Assembly (NCBI GenBank): GCA_016937915.1
Contig: JAFGVR010000264.1
Span: 1-12,293, forward strand
DNA from: Campylobacterales bacterium
Lineage (GTDB): Bacteria; Campylobacterota; Campylobacteria; Campylobacterales; Sulfurimonadaceae
Reading direction: 5' to 3'
DNA length: 12,293 bases
Part shown: positions 1 to 7,058 of the stretch, one piece after another
Position numbering within the stretch: position 1 is the first letter of the stretch
How the letters are laid out: each line of letters starts with the position of its first letter
Program-made: the position numbers and the translations under genes
The notes under the pieces: model-generated
The model's input: the letters and a program-made list of their open reading frames with translations, nothing else
What the model was told of the DNA's origin: nothing
Database searches by the model: none

Positions 1-14
1 TATTTCAATTTTAA

Positions 15-401
15 CATCTTAGAAATAAGAAAACTGATTTTACTGGTTCGATTTTAGGGGTGCATTATAATACTCAAAATATCATTGATGGAATTAGCTC
101 AATAAAAACATTAACATCAACTGATGTTAATAAAGCATATTGGGTATTAAATGATACACCATTTCTTGTAGAGTTCAATGAGGAGATAACATATGCAGAT
201 ATATCATCACTTCAAGCAGGATGGCATATGATATCTACTTCAGATATAGAAGATCTCTCATCTTTAAGTGTTAAATCTATTTGGAGTTATAAAGATTCTA
301 AATGGTATGCATATTCAAATACTATTAATATGAAAAGTTATGATATAGAACTTCTTGAATCTGTCTTTGAGTATGATGGTGTTTGGGTGTATGTAGAGTA
401 G
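15..401 (+). pseudogene. C-terminal fragment of a probable surface or secreted protein
   Basis: The open frame begins after an in-frame TAA at 12-14 and ends at TAG 399-401. The only early start-like codon is GTG at 60, and the purine-rich AGGGG overlaps it, so it is not a usable ribosome binding site. The product has a spaced aromatic pattern (AYWV, then AGWHMIST, then IWSYKDSKWYAYS, then GVWVYVE). I associate this with C-terminal cassettes of large exported proteins in Campylobacterota and other proteobacteria, usually written GYWV, GWN, WxYxxxxWxxYS, GFWV. There is no signal peptide or membrane segment in the visible part. A different frame is open from base 1 to a stop at 55-57, so the gene may be frameshifted near 15-57, or this may be a decayed remnant. 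It could also be a small intact gene with a poor start. It converges on murE with a 14-bp gap. The family assignment is tentative. Confidence 0.45.
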
Positions 402-408
402 AACTTGG

Positions 409-438
409 GAGAACTTTATTTTATATTTAAAAGTTCTC
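409..438. terminator. Hairpin at the convergent ends of the fragment and murE
   Basis: GAGAACTTT (409-417) is a perfect 9-bp inverted match to AAAGTTCTC (430-438), with a 12-base AT-rich loop. It overlaps the murE stop codon and last codons and follows the plus-strand fragment by a few bases, so it could stop transcription from both sides. Neither strand has a proper T tract after the stem, so termination is uncertain. Confidence 0.35.
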
Positions 439-1711
439 TTACAACTTCCCTATCATCAAATGGAAACTTTTTATCATAGATGATTTGGGTAGTTTCATCC
501 CCTTTACCAAGGATAACAACCACCTCATTTTCCTCTTGCTCATCGAGTGCTAGTTGTATAGCTTTTTTTCTATTTAGCTCTACAACCACATTTGATCTAT
601 CATCTATCCCTTTTAAGATATCTTCAACTATAAGCTCAGGATCCTCATTTCGTGGATTATCACTTGTTATAAATATCTTTTTAGCCAAATTTGATGCAAC
701 TTTACCCATAAGTGGTCTTTTGGCTCTATCTCTATCACCACCAGCTCCAAATACTACTAAAAGCTCTTTTTCTCTCAAAGCGTTTAGAACTTGTTGCATC
801 CCATCTGGAGTATGAGCAAAATCAACTATAACATTTGGAACCTCACAAACTTGCTCCATCCTACCACTAACACCTGCAAAGTTATCAACAACCTCTACTA
901 TCTCTTCAAGTTTTTTATCAGTTAAAAGATGCGTAGCTCCAATGGCTGCCATAAGGTTATAAAGATTAAAAAATCCATGCAGTGAAGATGTAAAAGGGAC
1001 TATCTGTTGAAAATGTTGAATGATGCCACTAGATCCATTATTTAAAGAGTATGCCATAAGCTTGTATGTAGCTGGATTTTCTATCCCATAAGTGTAAGCG
1101 TTTTTGAAGTTGAACTTTGCCTTTGGTTCATCTTTGTTTATAAGTTTTTTAGATTCATCTGCGAAAAAACTGTTTTTTACAGCTGTATATTCTTCAAGTG
1201 TTTTATGAAAATCAAGATGGTCTTGAGTGATGTTTGTAAGTATCTTTAACTCAAACTCTAACCCCTCAACCCTTTTTTGAACAATAGCGTGTGAACTCAC
1301 TTCCATGATGAAAAATTCACATCCAGCTTCAAGTGCTTGATATATATGTCTGTATGTATTTAAAACACTAGGAGTTGTTAAGGTCTTACCCTCCACTATC
1401 TCATCGTTCATAAAAAATCCACGAGTACCCTGCATAGCTACTTTGTAACCTAAATCAAGTAAAAACGAATAGATAGCAGATGCTGTAGTTGTCTTACCAT
1501 TTGTTCCAGTGATACCAACTATTTTAATTTTATCTAATCCTAAAAGTTTTGCTACATCTTTTATATCTATAACTGAGTGTGCTTTGTTATCTAAAGCGTT
1601 TTGGAGATATTTTTCATTTTGGGTAGTTTTTACAAAAGCTGTGTTTTCATCACACTCTTTTGAATTTTCACTTATATACTTATAACTCTGACTTGGAAGC
1701 TCTATTTTCAA
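416..1711 (-). CDS. murE: UDP-N-acetylmuramoyl-tripeptide synthetase MurE
   Basis: This is the cytoplasmic Mur ligase that adds the third stem-peptide residue to UDP-MurNAc-L-Ala-D-Glu, using ATP. The ATP loop GITGTNGKTT lies at about residues 66-75, the substrate loop TTP at 112-114, MEVSSHA at 136-142 and TNITQDHLDFH at 159-169. K179 is in the position of the lysine that is carbamylated in the family. DNPRNEDP (351-358) is the signature for meso-diaminopimelate as the added residue, and GKGDE (402-406) is the variant of GKGHE. The protein has 431 residues against roughly 490 in E. coli because the N-terminal domain is short, which I recall as typical of Campylobacterota. The start is TTG at 1711, preceded at about 5 bases by a strong AGGGGAG site. 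It lies inside the upstream TPR gene (32-bp overlap), so translation is probably coupled. The next in-frame Met (residue 92) falls after the ATP loop and is too late. Confidence 0.95.
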   Translation of the reverse strand: MKIELPSQSYKYISENSKECDENTAFVKTTQNEKYLQNALDNKAHSVIDIKDVAKLLGLDKIKIVGITGTNGKTTTASAIYSFLLDLGYKVAMQGTRGFFMNDEIVEGKTLTTPSVLNTYRHIYQALEAGCEFFIMEVSSHAIVQKRVEGLEFELKILTNITQDHLDFHKTLEEYTAVKNSFFADESKKLINKDEPKAKFNFKNAYTYGIENPATYKLMAYSLNNGSSGIIQHFQQIVPFTSSLHGFFNLYNLMAAIGATHLLTDKKLEEIVEVVDNFAGVSGRMEQVCEVPNVIVDFAHTPDGMQQVLNALREKELLVVFGAGGDRDRAKRPLMGKVASNLAKKIFITSDNPRNEDPELIVEDILKGIDDRSNVVVELNRKKAIQLALDEQEENEVVVILGKGDETTQIIYDKKFPFDDREVVRELLNIK

Positions 1712-2294
1712 CTAATCTCCCCTCTGATATTTTTTCTAACAATCTTATTAATGACTTATCATTTGGATATACATTTAATGCACTCTCAAGATAACTAAGT
1801 GCCATCTCACTAAAATTGTGTTCAATCAATTTATCTAAAAAATCTATAAAATCATTTTTTTTGGTAATAATCACACGGGTGGAGAACATTATATTTTCAA
1901 AAGTCTCTTTAAACTCAGCTCCATCATCTAAAATCTTTTTAAAGTCTTCATATAAAATCCCATCTTCACCCTCTAAAGATTGAGCAAGTGGAGATAAAAG
2001 CATCTCGCTTAATTTCTCTATGGCACCATCCATATTTTCTAAAAGATCACTGATAATCTCATCAGCATTTTCTCTATCTTCCTCTTTAAGTATCTCATAA
2101 TAGTCAAATAAAGCCTCAGCACCACTCTCACCACTAAGTGCCATCTCTGAGAGTATCACACCATTATATGCCTCTTTAGAATGTGGATAATCTTGTAAAA
2201 CAGCCGCATACTTCTCCAAAGCCCTTTTATAATCAGACTTTGAAAAACTTTTAGATGCTTGTGATAAAGTTTTATATTTACTTATTGGGTTCAT
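1680..2294 (-). CDS. TPR-like helical protein of unknown function
   Basis: The 204-residue product is acidic and helical, with no signal peptide or membrane segment, so it is probably cytoplasmic. Residues about 14-47 fit one tetratricopeptide unit (SDYKRALEKYAAVLQDYP, then SKEAYNGVIL). Residues about 155-189 fit a second (SEMALSYLESALNVYPNDKSLIRLLEKI). The roughly 100 residues between them are charged helices with no motif I know. TPR proteins normally serve as protein-binding scaffolds. The gene starts 8 bp after nfu and overlaps the start of murE by 32 bp, so the three are very likely co-transcribed and this protein may be needed in proportion to one of them. Nothing in the sequence says which partner it binds. 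The TPR fold is fairly clear; any cellular role would be a guess. Confidence 0.8.
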   Translation of the reverse strand: MNPISKYKTLSQASKSFSKSDYKRALEKYAAVLQDYPHSKEAYNGVILSEMALSGESGAEALFDYYEILKEEDRENADEIISDLLENMDGAIEKLSEMLLSPLAQSLEGEDGILYEDFKKILDDGAEFKETFENIMFSTRVIITKKNDFIDFLDKLIEHNFSEMALSYLESALNVYPNDKSLIRLLEKISEGRLVENRASKSEL

Positions 2295-2302
2295 TTTTAT
2301 CT

Positions 2303-2578
2303 CTATAAATTTTCGATATCTTTTTCCATCCCCATAGGTACATTAACAACCTCAAGTTCTGGATGGATATTCATTCTTAGTTGTCTCTCTACACCATATT
2401 TTAAAGTAGTGCCACTACTAGCACAACCAATACATGCACCTTTTAACTGAACATATACTTTAGAATTTTTAACAGTGATAAAATCTATATCACCACCATC
2501 TAGTTTGAGTGAGGGGCGAACCTTATCTATTATATTTGACACAGGTGCCATTAACTCTTCATCACTAAAAGGTATCAT
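2303..2578 (-). CDS. Nfu-type iron-sulfur cluster carrier (NifU C-terminal domain)
   Basis: The 91-residue protein is essentially one NifU C-terminal (Nfu) domain. It has VRPSLKLDGGDIDFI at about residues 20-34 and the cluster-binding pair C49-x-x-C52 within GACIGCASS, followed by the usual TLKYGVERQL helix. In this family two subunits bridge a 4Fe-4S cluster through these cysteines and pass it to apo-proteins; it lacks the N-terminal IscU-like scaffold and the middle ferredoxin-like domain of full NifU. The ATG at 2578 has AAGGA about 8 bases upstream. A later Met at residue 10 would remove the first helix and has no better site. It heads the nfu-TPR-murE group. The region just upstream carries repeated palindromes that could be a control site. 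The family is certain; its client proteins are unknown. Confidence 0.93.
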   Translation of the reverse strand: MIPFSDEELMAPVSNIIDKVRPSLKLDGGDIDFITVKNSKVYVQLKGACIGCASSGTTLKYGVERQLRMNIHPELEVVNVPMGMEKDIENL

Positions 2579-2622
2579 AACTTTTATCCTTAATAATTTT
2601 TAAATTTTTATTTCATAAAATA

Positions 2623-2672
2623 TGATAAACTCACTTAACAAGTGATAAAACTATCATACAAATGATAAAACT
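2623..2672. promoter_or_regulatory. Chained palindromes and 20-bp-phased repeats upstream of nfu
   Basis: TGATAAA occurs at 2623, 2643 and 2663, exactly 20 bp apart. Three inverted repeats overlap in a chain: TCACTT-aac-AAGTGA (2631-2645), TGATA-aaac-TATCA (2643-2656) and TATCAT-acaa-ATGATA (2652-2667). The array spans the 3' end of the reductase gene and the gap before nfu, upstream of the nfu ribosome binding site. The spacing of about two helical turns suits a regulator binding one DNA face. The regulator is not identifiable; an iron- or redox-responsive repressor is one guess because nfu is downstream. Confidence 0.4.
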
Positions 2673-3787
2673 TCAGCTACATACGATGGTTTTCTCATCC
2701 CAACTAAAATATAATCTATATCTTCATTTTGAGCTATAAAATCAAGTGAGCACTCCTGCATAGATGCAAAACAATCACTAAAATACTCACTAAGTTCATC
2801 TCTAGTTTTATTAGAACACTCGTAAGCTACCATCTTTCTATACTCTTGTAAAAATATATCTATATAGTTTAAAAGTGTAGTTTGTGAATCTTCATCAAGA
2901 TTTTCTAATACATTTTTTATATGTGGGATAACCTCTTTAAATAAAAAAGTATCATAATCTTCCACAAAAGCAAACTTATGTTTAGAGCTATCTAACTCAT
3001 CTATAACATTATATAAAGGTTTTAAAAAATCATTGTCACTAACCTCTAAAAGTTCGTTTAGATAGTTATAATATTCCTTACTCTCATCATACTGAGCTAA
3101 CCTGTATGGTTTAGTATCTTTTATAGCGTTAAGTGGTCTTGATGTAAGAACTCTAAGTTGGTTCTCTTTTGCCCATTTGATGCAACTATCCCCTGCTCTT
3201 TCTAAGATGTTATATGGAAGTTCTATCGTAGTAAAGGAGTATTTGTGATTTCCAGCATCTTTTGCAGCCATCCTTGCTATAGATACTAAATCTTCATAAG
3301 GTAAGAAAAAATCTGATAGATGTTCTATAGAAAAGTTTTCACTGCTAATCCCATAGCTATCAAACTTACCATTTTTTATCTCCTCCTCTAGTTCATAAAA
3401 AACTTTATAAACTATCTTGTTCATACCATCCAATCTATCATCTTTAGATATGCCCCTATCGATTCCATCTAAAAGGTAATATTCAAGATTAAAAAACATA
3501 AAACAATCTATCTTCTCAAGATTTAGTTGTGAAAGAGTTATATCTATATTTTTAACCACATCACCATCAGCTTTGTAACTAAATTTACTAACTATCTTTA
3601 CATTTTCAATTTCACTTTTATCAAGCTCTCTAAAAGCTATAGCTATAGCACGATGCGAACTTCCATCAAGATATTCCGATGAAGTATCGATTAACTCTGT
3701 ACCAGATTTTATAGCCTCTTTTAAAGCTTGTATATGTTGTGGATTAAACTCTGAAATTCTTTGAGTTCCAAATGCAATTTTTGCCAT
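2654..3787 (-). CDS. Divergent aldo/keto reductase-like protein
   Basis: The N-terminus fits the aldo/keto reductase barrel, which reduces carbonyls with NADPH: IAFGTQRIS at 4-12, then DTSSEY with D34 and Y39 in the places of the catalytic Asp and Tyr, then VSKF with K68 as the catalytic Lys. The fourth catalytic residue, His in the usual HNPEYYL, appears to be F99 (in FMFFNLEYYLL), so normal reductase activity is doubtful. The C-terminal end keeps a family-like IDYILVGMRKPSYVAEVL. At 377 residues it is longer than the usual 280-330, with an acidic helical insert at about 245-345. No signal peptide is visible. The ATG at 3787 has only a weak upstream site. It lies 66 bp after rplQ, beyond a hairpin, so it may be read through from the ribosomal operon or have its own weak promoter. 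The substrate is unknown. Confidence 0.82.
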   Translation of the reverse strand: MAKIAFGTQRISEFNPQHIQALKEAIKSGTELIDTSSEYLDGSSHRAIAIAFRELDKSEIENVKIVSKFSYKADGDVVKNIDITLSQLNLEKIDCFMFFNLEYYLLDGIDRGISKDDRLDGMNKIVYKVFYELEEEIKNGKFDSYGISSENFSIEHLSDFFLPYEDLVSIARMAAKDAGNHKYSFTTIELPYNILERAGDSCIKWAKENQLRVLTSRPLNAIKDTKPYRLAQYDESKEYYNYLNELLEVSDNDFLKPLYNVIDELDSSKHKFAFVEDYDTFLFKEVIPHIKNVLENLDEDSQTTLLNYIDIFLQEYRKMVAYECSNKTRDELSEYFSDCFASMQECSLDFIAQNEDIDYILVGMRKPSYVAEVLSFV

Positions 3788-3807
3788 CTTAATTCACTTA
3801 TGATATT

Positions 3808-3840
3808 TTTTAAAAAGAAGGGTTCCACCCAAAGGTGGAG
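3808..3840 (-). terminator. Probable intrinsic terminator or attenuator after rplQ
   Basis: On the minus strand TCCACC (3839-3834) pairs with GGTGGA (3829-3824) around a four-base TTTG loop, and the run ACCCTTCTTTTT follows. The stem is short but GC-rich for this sequence and sits 14 bp after the rplQ stop. The T tract is interrupted by C, so partial read-through into the reductase gene is plausible. Confidence 0.6.
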
Positions 3841-3853
3841 AAAAGAAGTTGAA

Positions 3854-4204
3854 TTATACTAATTCAATAAAAGCCATAGTAGTAGCATCACCACGGCGAA
3901 TACGAGTTCTAGTTATTCTTGTATATCCACCTGGACGCTCAACGTATTGAGGTGCGATTTCATTTACAAGCTTTTTAGTAGCTTCTTTATTTTGAAGTGT
4001 AGCAAAAACAGCTCTATGAGCGTTTGAATCACCCTTACCAGCAACTGTTATAAGTTTTTCAACATAAGAACGAAGCTCTTTTGCCTTTACAACAGTAGTT
4101 TCTATTTTACCATGCTCAACTAATGCAATAGCAAGATTAGCAAGTAATGCTTTTCTATGAGCACTGCTAGTCCCTATTTTACGGTATCCATGACGATGTC
4201 TCAT
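3854..4204 (-). CDS. rplQ: 50S ribosomal protein L17
   Basis: The 116-residue product opens with [11 protein letters not shown], followed by the [22 protein letters not shown] block and the [26 protein letters not shown] end, all standard for bacterial L17. L17 is a component of the large ribosomal subunit near the exit tunnel. The length matches the core family form, without the long C-terminal extension found in some bacteria. ATG 4204 has AGAGGA about 8-9 bases upstream. It follows rpoA by 23 bp, the classic alpha-operon position, and a hairpin after it probably ends the main transcript. Confidence 0.98.
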   Translation of the reverse strand: MRHRHGYRKIGTSSAHRKALLANLAIALVEHGKIETTVVKAKELRSYVEKLITVAGKGDSNAHRAVFATLQNKEATKKLVNEIAPQYVERPGGYTRITRTRIRRGDATTMAFIELV

Positions 4205-4227
4205 CTAATAATCCTCTTTTTAATCAC

Positions 4228-5220
4228 TTACGCGATTTCTATTTTCTTTTTTAATGCTGTAACAACATCATCTGCAAGATCAGCACCAACTGCAAAACCA
4301 AATTCTTGCACTTTTTCAACTATCTCATCATAAGATTTTTTACCAAGATTTTTAACATTTTTTAGATCATTTGTACTCATTAAAACTATCTCACCGATAA
4401 GTTTAATGTTTGAACGATCTAAACAGTTAAAACTTCTAGCACTAAGCCCTAAGCTATCTATATGAGTAGTTAATTTTTTAAGATCAGGATTTTCTGCAGC
4501 TCTCTCTATTGTAGCTGGAGCTTTCATACTTATCTCTGAATTAAATACTGCTAATTGAGCATACATAATCTCTAAAGAGTTTCTAAATGCGTCAATTGGA
4601 GATATCTGTCCATCTGTTTTAATATTTAAAACAACTTTTTCAAAGTTAGGATTATCTTCAACGAGAACATTCTCAATCTTATAAGTAGCACTACGAACAG
4701 GAGTGAAATATGCATCTAAAGCGATATAACCATCCTCTAAGCCTTTGCTTGTATCCTCACTAGCAACATATCCAATACCTTGTGCTATCTTAATAGAAAA
4801 GTTAAGAGTAGAATCTTCATTCAAAGTAGCAAGTGGAGCCTCAGTAGTTACAACTTCAACTTCACTGTTACTAAGATCACTACCAACTATTGCACATGGA
4901 CCTGTGAAGCTATAGTTTATCTCTGCTTCAGTAGCGTTATTTAAAAGCTTAAAGCGGATCTCTTTTAGATTTAATATAAAATCTGAGATATCTTCAAGCA
5001 TACCACGAACTGAATCAAACTCATGTTTTGCACCTTCTATCTTGATAGCTACTGGTGCAAAACCAACAGAAGAACTTAATAAAAAGCGGCGAAGTGGATG
5101 AGCTAAAGATATCGCATACCCAGTTTCAAATGGGAATGCTATTATGTTTGCTTCATTTTCACTTATCTGTTCTACCTCAAACTCTTGTGGAGCAAGTGGA
5201 GTAGTTTTAATTTTTTTCAT
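4228..5220 (-). CDS. rpoA: RNA polymerase alpha subunit
   Basis: The 330-residue subunit dimerises to nucleate RNA polymerase assembly. The N-terminal domain (about 1-235) has the assembly helix with [17 protein letters not shown] (34-50) and [16 protein letters not shown] at 71-86. A short linker follows. The C-terminal domain (about 245-312) carries LSARSFNCL, with R262 and N265 in the places of the DNA-contacting Arg and Asn that read UP elements in E. coli, and NLGKKS at 291-296. Both halves are complete and of normal length. ATG 5220 has an AAGGCG site, and the next gene starts 23 bp downstream. In E. coli this operon is controlled by S4, encoded just upstream here as well; no such control is visible at the rpoA start itself. 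Confidence 0.98.
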   Translation of the reverse strand: MKKIKTTPLAPQEFEVEQISENEANIIAFPFETGYAISLAHPLRRFLLSSSVGFAPVAIKIEGAKHEFDSVRGMLEDISDFILNLKEIRFKLLNNATEAEINYSFTGPCAIVGSDLSNSEVEVVTTEAPLATLNEDSTLNFSIKIAQGIGYVASEDTSKGLEDGYIALDAYFTPVRSATYKIENVLVEDNPNFEKVVLNIKTDGQISPIDAFRNSLEIMYAQLAVFNSEISMKAPATIERAAENPDLKKLTTHIDSLGLSARSFNCLDRSNIKLIGEIVLMSTNDLKNVKNLGKKSYDEIVEKVQEFGFAVGADLADDVVTALKKKIEIA

Positions 5221-5244
5221 TTTTACGCCTTTTATATTTAGTTA

Positions 5245-5871
5245 CTATTTAGAGTAAAGCTCAACGATTAAACGCTCTTCTACAGGGATAACAACTTCTT
5301 CACGCTCAGGAAGACGAGTAAATATACCAAACACTTTATCAGCATCGATATCTACCCATGGTGCTAGACCAGTTTGGTTAGTAAGCTCTAAAGCACGAAC
5401 GATTTGTGCATTTTTCTTAGAAGCTTCTTTAACCTCTATCTTCTGACCTGGTTTTACACGGTAAGAAGGGATGTCAACTTTTTGACCATCTACTAAAAGG
5501 TGACCATGAGTTACAAGTTGGCGAGCAAATCTACGAGTAGTTGCAAATCCCATTCTATAAACTACATTATCAAGTCTTTGTTCAATTAGAGTAACAAGGT
5601 TTGTACCTGTATTACCTTCGCGTCTTTTAGCTTCAACGAATATTGCACGGAATTGCTTTTCAGAAACACCATACATAAATTTAGCTTTTTGCTTCTCATT
5701 TAACTGTAAACCATACTCTGATGGTTTTTTACGACGCTGACCGTGTTGACCTGGAGCATAAGGACGCTTGTCTAACGCAGATTTACCTGCTAAACGACGC
5801 TCACCTTTAAGGTTAAGGCTTACACCAAATCTTCTTTCGATTTTTTCTACTGGACCTCTATATCTTGCCAT
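5245..5871 (-). CDS. rpsD: 30S ribosomal protein S4
   Basis: S4 is a primary 16S rRNA binder that nucleates 30S assembly. The 208-residue product begins [16 protein letters not shown]. It has the basic loop [20 protein letters not shown] (about 35-54), then the S4 RNA-binding domain at about 97-158 ([20 protein letters not shown], later [21 protein letters not shown]). The N-terminal cysteine cluster of zinc-binding S4 proteins is absent, so this is the zinc-free form. ATG 5871 is preceded by AAGGAG about 9 bases away, which overlaps the rpsK stop. In E. coli S4 represses its own operon by binding a leader pseudoknot; whether it does so here is untested, but the leader upstream of rpmJ is a candidate target. 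Confidence 0.98.
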   Translation of the reverse strand: MARYRGPVEKIERRFGVSLNLKGERRLAGKSALDKRPYAPGQHGQRRKKPSEYGLQLNEKQKAKFMYGVSEKQFRAIFVEAKRREGNTGTNLVTLIEQRLDNVVYRMGFATTRRFARQLVTHGHLLVDGQKVDIPSYRVKPGQKIEVKEASKKNAQIVRALELTNQTGLAPWVDIDADKVFGIFTRLPEREEVVIPVEERLIVELYSK

Positions 5872-5884
5872 CTAGTCAATCTCC

Positions 5885-6277
5885 TTAAACTCTACGACGC
5901 TTAGGCGCGCGACAACCGTTGTGTGGTAATGGAGTTACATCTTTCATAAATGTAACACGGATACCTTCTATAGCACCAACAGATTTAACTGCAGTTTCAC
6001 GACCACTTCCTGGTCCTTGAACTCTAATGCCTAACTCTTTAATTCCATGAACTTGTGCTTTTTCAACAGCAGCCTCTACAGCAGCTTGTGCAGCAAACGG
6101 AGTTGACTTTTTGCTTCCTTTAAAACCAAGGCTACCAGCAGAACTCCAAGCAATCATGTTACCCATCTCATCAGTAATAGTTACAAGTGTATTGTTAAAA
6201 GATGCAGTGATATGACAGATACCACGAGCAACATTTTTCTTTATTACTTTTTTTCTAACAGCTTTTCTTTTTGCCAT
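5885..6277 (-). CDS. rpsK: 30S ribosomal protein S11
   Basis: S11 is part of the 30S platform and contacts 16S rRNA near the mRNA exit and E site. The 130-residue product has a basic N-terminal tail ([17 protein letters not shown]), the [13 protein letters not shown] block, [28 protein letters not shown], and ends with [18 protein letters not shown], all diagnostic. Its length is normal. The ATG at 6277 has AAGGA 8 bases upstream, inside the rpsM stop region, so translation is probably coupled. The gene starts 11 bp after rpsM and 13 bp separate it from rpsD. Confidence 0.98.
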   Translation of the reverse strand: MAKRKAVRKKVIKKNVARGICHITASFNNTLVTITDEMGNMIAWSSAGSLGFKGSKKSTPFAAQAAVEAAVEKAQVHGIKELGIRVQGPGSGRETAVKSVGAIEGIRVTFMKDVTPLPHNGCRAPKRRRV

Positions 6278-6288
6278 ACTTTAATTCC

Positions 6289-6651
6289 TTACGCTGAGCC
6301 AACAGTTTTTTTCTTACCCTTACGAGTACGAGCATTTGTTTTTGTTTTTTGACCACGGCATGGAAGACCACGACGGTGACGAAGACCTCTATACGAACCT
6401 AAATCCATTAATGCTTTGATATCCATAGCAACTTGTTTACGAAGATCACCCTCTACAACATGACTTGCACGGATCTCTTTAGTGATTGCTGCTACATCAT
6501 CTTCACTTAGTTCATATACTCTTTTGTTATAGTCAATTCCAGTAGCATCTAGAATTAAACGAGAAGTATGTAAACCTATTCCATATATGTATGTTAGACC
6601 ATACTCTATACGCTTTTTCTTAGGTAAATCTACACCCGAAATACGTGCCAT
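6289..6651 (-). CDS. rpsM: 30S ribosomal protein S13
   Basis: S13 sits in the head of the 30S subunit and forms inter-subunit bridges. The 120-residue product begins [26 protein letters not shown]. It has the helix pair around [10 protein letters not shown] and [21 protein letters not shown], followed by [20 protein letters not shown] and a lysine-rich tail that reaches towards the P-site tRNA in the family. Length and motifs are normal. ATG 6651 has AAGGAT about 5 bases upstream, lying in the last codons of rpmJ, whose stop is only 2 bp away, so the two genes are tightly coupled. Confidence 0.98.
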   Translation of the reverse strand: MARISGVDLPKKKRIEYGLTYIYGIGLHTSRLILDATGIDYNKRVYELSEDDVAAITKEIRASHVVEGDLRKQVAMDIKALMDLGSYRGLRHRRGLPCRGQKTKTNARTRKGKKKTVGSA

Positions 6652-6653
6652 GA

Positions 6654-6767
6654 TTATCCTTGTCTTTGTTTATGTTTAGGGTTCTTGCAGATAACTCTTA
6701 CAATACCTTTTCTTTTGATGATTTTACAATCATCACACATCTTCTTAGCTGAAGCTCTTACTTTCAT
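6654..6767 (-). CDS. rpmJ: 50S ribosomal protein L36
   Basis: This short 37-codon gene reads [20 protein letters not shown], followed by [17 protein letters not shown], the full-length bacterial L36. Zinc ligands C11, C14, C27 and H32 are all present, so this is the zinc-binding form, unlike the zinc-free S4 of the same operon. L36 stabilises 23S rRNA folding in the large subunit. ATG 6767 has AAGGA 6 bases upstream. It is the first gene of the visible operon. infA, which usually precedes rpmJ in Campylobacterota, is not found in the 291 bp upstream, where a promoter and foldable leader lie instead. Confidence 0.97.
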   Translation of the reverse strand: MKVRASAKKMCDDCKIIKRKGIVRVICKNPKHKQRQG

Positions 6768-6960
6768 CGAAAGTCCTTATTTGTGTATTCTTTGCTGCTT
6801 TTAGGCAGTTCTATATACTTCTAGTAGAATCAAAATCCACTAACTTAGCGAAGTTCACCTCAGTCGGTGAATACAATATTTTTTTGCCTGCCAATACTTT
6901 TATAGTTTGTAAAAAATACAAATATAAAAATACTCTATTTTCGTTAAAACAGCAAAGCAG
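6768..6960 (-). ncRNA. Structured 5' leader of the rpmJ-rplQ operon (candidate cis-regulatory RNA)
   Basis: In the minus-strand transcript the bases just after the presumed start (6957-6945) pair with 6803-6790 just before the rpmJ ribosome binding site. This gives 8 bp plus 5 bp around one bulged base. Inside this closing stem are a 16-bp AT-rich hairpin (6895-6932, one bulge and one G-U), TTCACC/GGTGAA (6854-6871), AACTT/AAGTT (6842-6855, which competes with the previous one for two bases) and TTCT/AGAA (6819-6829). GGCAG (6892-6888) can also pair with CTGCC (6808-6804). No open frame resembling infA or any other protein is present. The arrangement suggests a folded control element such as a ribosomal-protein binding site, but AT-rich sequence forms chance pairs and the fold was found by eye. 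Confidence 0.45.
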
Positions 6961-6966
6961 GCGTGA

Positions 6967-6990
6967 ATTGTATCCAAAAAAAAGTAAAAA
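6967..6990 (-). promoter_or_regulatory. Promoter of the rpmJ operon
   Basis: On the minus strand a long T-rich run (TTTTTTACTTTTTTTTGG) leads into TACAAT at 6972-6967, matching TATAAT at five of six bases. T-rich tracts upstream of the -10 box in place of a clear -35 are typical of sigma-70 promoters in Campylobacterota. Transcription would start near 6960, giving a leader of about 190 bases before rpmJ. Confidence 0.6.
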
Positions 6991-7017
6991 ATTTATTAAA
7001 TACTATATTTAAGTGAT

Positions 7018-7053
7018 TATTATGCTATTATTGGTACAAATAAACATACAGGA
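7018..7053 (+). promoter_or_regulatory. Start signals of the rhlE helicase gene
   Basis: TATTAT occurs at 7018-7023 and again at 7026-7031, either of which could be the -10 box after AT-rich sequence. AGGA at 7050-7053 lies 5 bases before ATG 7059 and fixes that start. The -10 choice is uncertain; the ribosome binding site is clear. Confidence 0.45.
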
Positions 7054-7058
7054 AATTA

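Noticed and set aside
480..815. Open plus-strand frame of 111 codons opposite murE
   Set aside because: It lies antisense within the conserved murE sequence and gives a Ser/Phe-rich product with no family pattern and no ribosome binding site.
6805..6856. Short frame on the minus strand in the rpmJ leader (GTG start, 15 codons), considered as a leader peptide
   Set aside because: The GAGG before it touches the GTG with no spacing, and the codons show no attenuation-like run of one amino acid.
6854..6885. TTCACC/GGTGAA hairpin followed by a T run on the plus strand, resembling an intrinsic terminator
   Set aside because: No plus-strand gene lies upstream for it to terminate, and the T run starts about 7 bases after the stem. 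It is better explained as part of the minus-strand leader.
6768..7058. Searched for infA, tRNA, 4.5S RNA and tmRNA
   Set aside because: No frame matches IF-1, no cloverleaf or CCA end was found, and the 4.5S RNA tetraloop region and tmRNA ends are absent.
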